Below are positions 63,734 through 64,000 of a DNA stretch of 64,000 nucleotides, one piece after another. Origin of the DNA: Hymenobacter sp. J193 (lineage in GTDB: Bacteria; Bacteroidota; Bacteroidia; Cytophagales; Hymenobacteraceae); contig NZ_JAJONE010000001.1 of assembly GCF_024700075.1 (NCBI RefSeq), positions 434,001 to 498,000 on the forward strand, written 5' to 3'. The notes under the pieces were generated by a model. That model was not told the DNA's origin. It worked only from the letters and a program-made list of their open reading frames with translations, and made no database searches. Numbering within the stretch: the stretch's first letter is position 1; each line of letters opens with the position of its first letter. A program made the translations under genes and the position numbers.

Positions 63734-63873
63734 AGGGCGGCGCCTTAGAAGGTTCACTTCGTAAGTAAAGCAGAGAAAGCACCTTACGCAAGCATTTCCG
63801 CTGGCGGGCTGCCAGAAATGCAGCGGCATCCACATAGTATAGTGGGCAATGCCGCCCTGGCTGCCGGCTCGCG

Positions 63874-64000
63874 CTACTTCACCGACTGCGCGAGCGGCCA
63901 CTGGAAAGGCTGCAGTGCGTGCGGCCCCCGCCCGAACAAGTCACCCGTCATGAACCGGCGGGGTTCTTGGGTCGGGGCGTCCAGCAGGGAGGAGCCGTAG
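63874..64000 (-). CDS. Partial CDS, C-terminal end only (runs off the window)
   Basis: On the minus strand the frame is open from the window edge and stops at 63874. The visible tail reads YGSSLLDAPTQEPRRFMTGD, then LFGRGPHALQPFQWPLAQSV and Lys. It precedes the permease gene on the same strand by 140 bases, so could belong to the same operon. No family recognised from the tail. Confidence 0.55.
   Translation of the reverse strand, partial: YGSSLLDAPTQEPRRFMTGDLFGRGPHALQPFQWPLAQSVK

Overview
The window reads as a chromosomal segment of a GC-rich member of the Bacteroidota, most likely Hymenobacter or a close relative. The evidence is a type IX secretion (T9SS) C-terminal sorting domain, a PID-CTERM tail, a SAM-I riboswitch in front of transsulfuration and homoserine genes, large hybrid histidine kinases, two RtcB paralogues, and many Hymenobacter-like interspersed palindromes. 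Genus-level assignment is inference from protein style, not from a marker gene.

Layout. 0-12.9 kb is mainly housekeeping and signalling: miaA, a glycosyltransferase, a giant PAS/GAF hybrid kinase with its response regulator, a metallo-beta-lactamase-fold hydrolase, an RqcH/NFACT protein, tRNA-Leu, Dps, a VIT-type transporter and a MOSC protein. 13-17.5 kb is a single-chain type IIG-like restriction-modification enzyme with a small HTH protein. 17.9-23.4 kb holds a coiled-coil protein, a large secreted DUF4394/T9SS protein and a PID-CTERM peptide.

23.5-32.6 kb is the most striking part, an RNA-repair island entirely on the minus strand. In transcription order it is a PcfJ-like protein, Ro60 (TROVE plus vWA), a macrodomain-type PARG, an array of eight structured RNAs, rtcB, a DUF559 nuclease and a second rtcB. 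Reading the array by hand, all eight RNAs share one architecture: two covarying outer helices enclosing a conserved internal loop (5' TGCCGTAG facing 3' TTGCC), then CTTCG. Five of them carry a circularly permuted tRNA mimic (T arm, then a closed acceptor stem, then D arm). Two of the acceptor stems are capped by a UUCG tetraloop. This is what bacterial Y RNAs, the partners of Ro60, should look like.

33.5-42.6 kb is a mixture: HDAC-like deacetylase, aldo/keto reductase, AraC regulator, J-domain protein, a second hybrid kinase with ten 21-residue coiled-coil repeats, and an alpha/beta hydrolase. 42.7-45.0 kb is an AT-rich island bounded by miniature repeats. It holds a stand-alone reverse transcriptase of the unknown-group/defence type, preceded by a ~217-nt region closed by a 22-nt inverted repeat that ends four bases before its start codon. 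45-64 kb holds a hypothetical protein, SDR, lipoprotein, bestrophin, a STAS/carbonic-anhydrase-like protein divergent from a SulP transporter, a phospholipid methyltransferase and CDP-alcohol transferase pair, a UvrA paralogue with an in-frame palindromic insertion, an LRR kinase, the SAM-riboswitch-led PLP/homoserine dehydrogenase genes and an NCS1 permease.

Caution: eight genes are broken by one-base indels, seven of them in homopolymer runs (T5, C6-7, G6, A6) and one in a short C-rich stretch. Correcting each restores a normal full-length family protein, so most are probably sequencing errors rather than pseudogenes.
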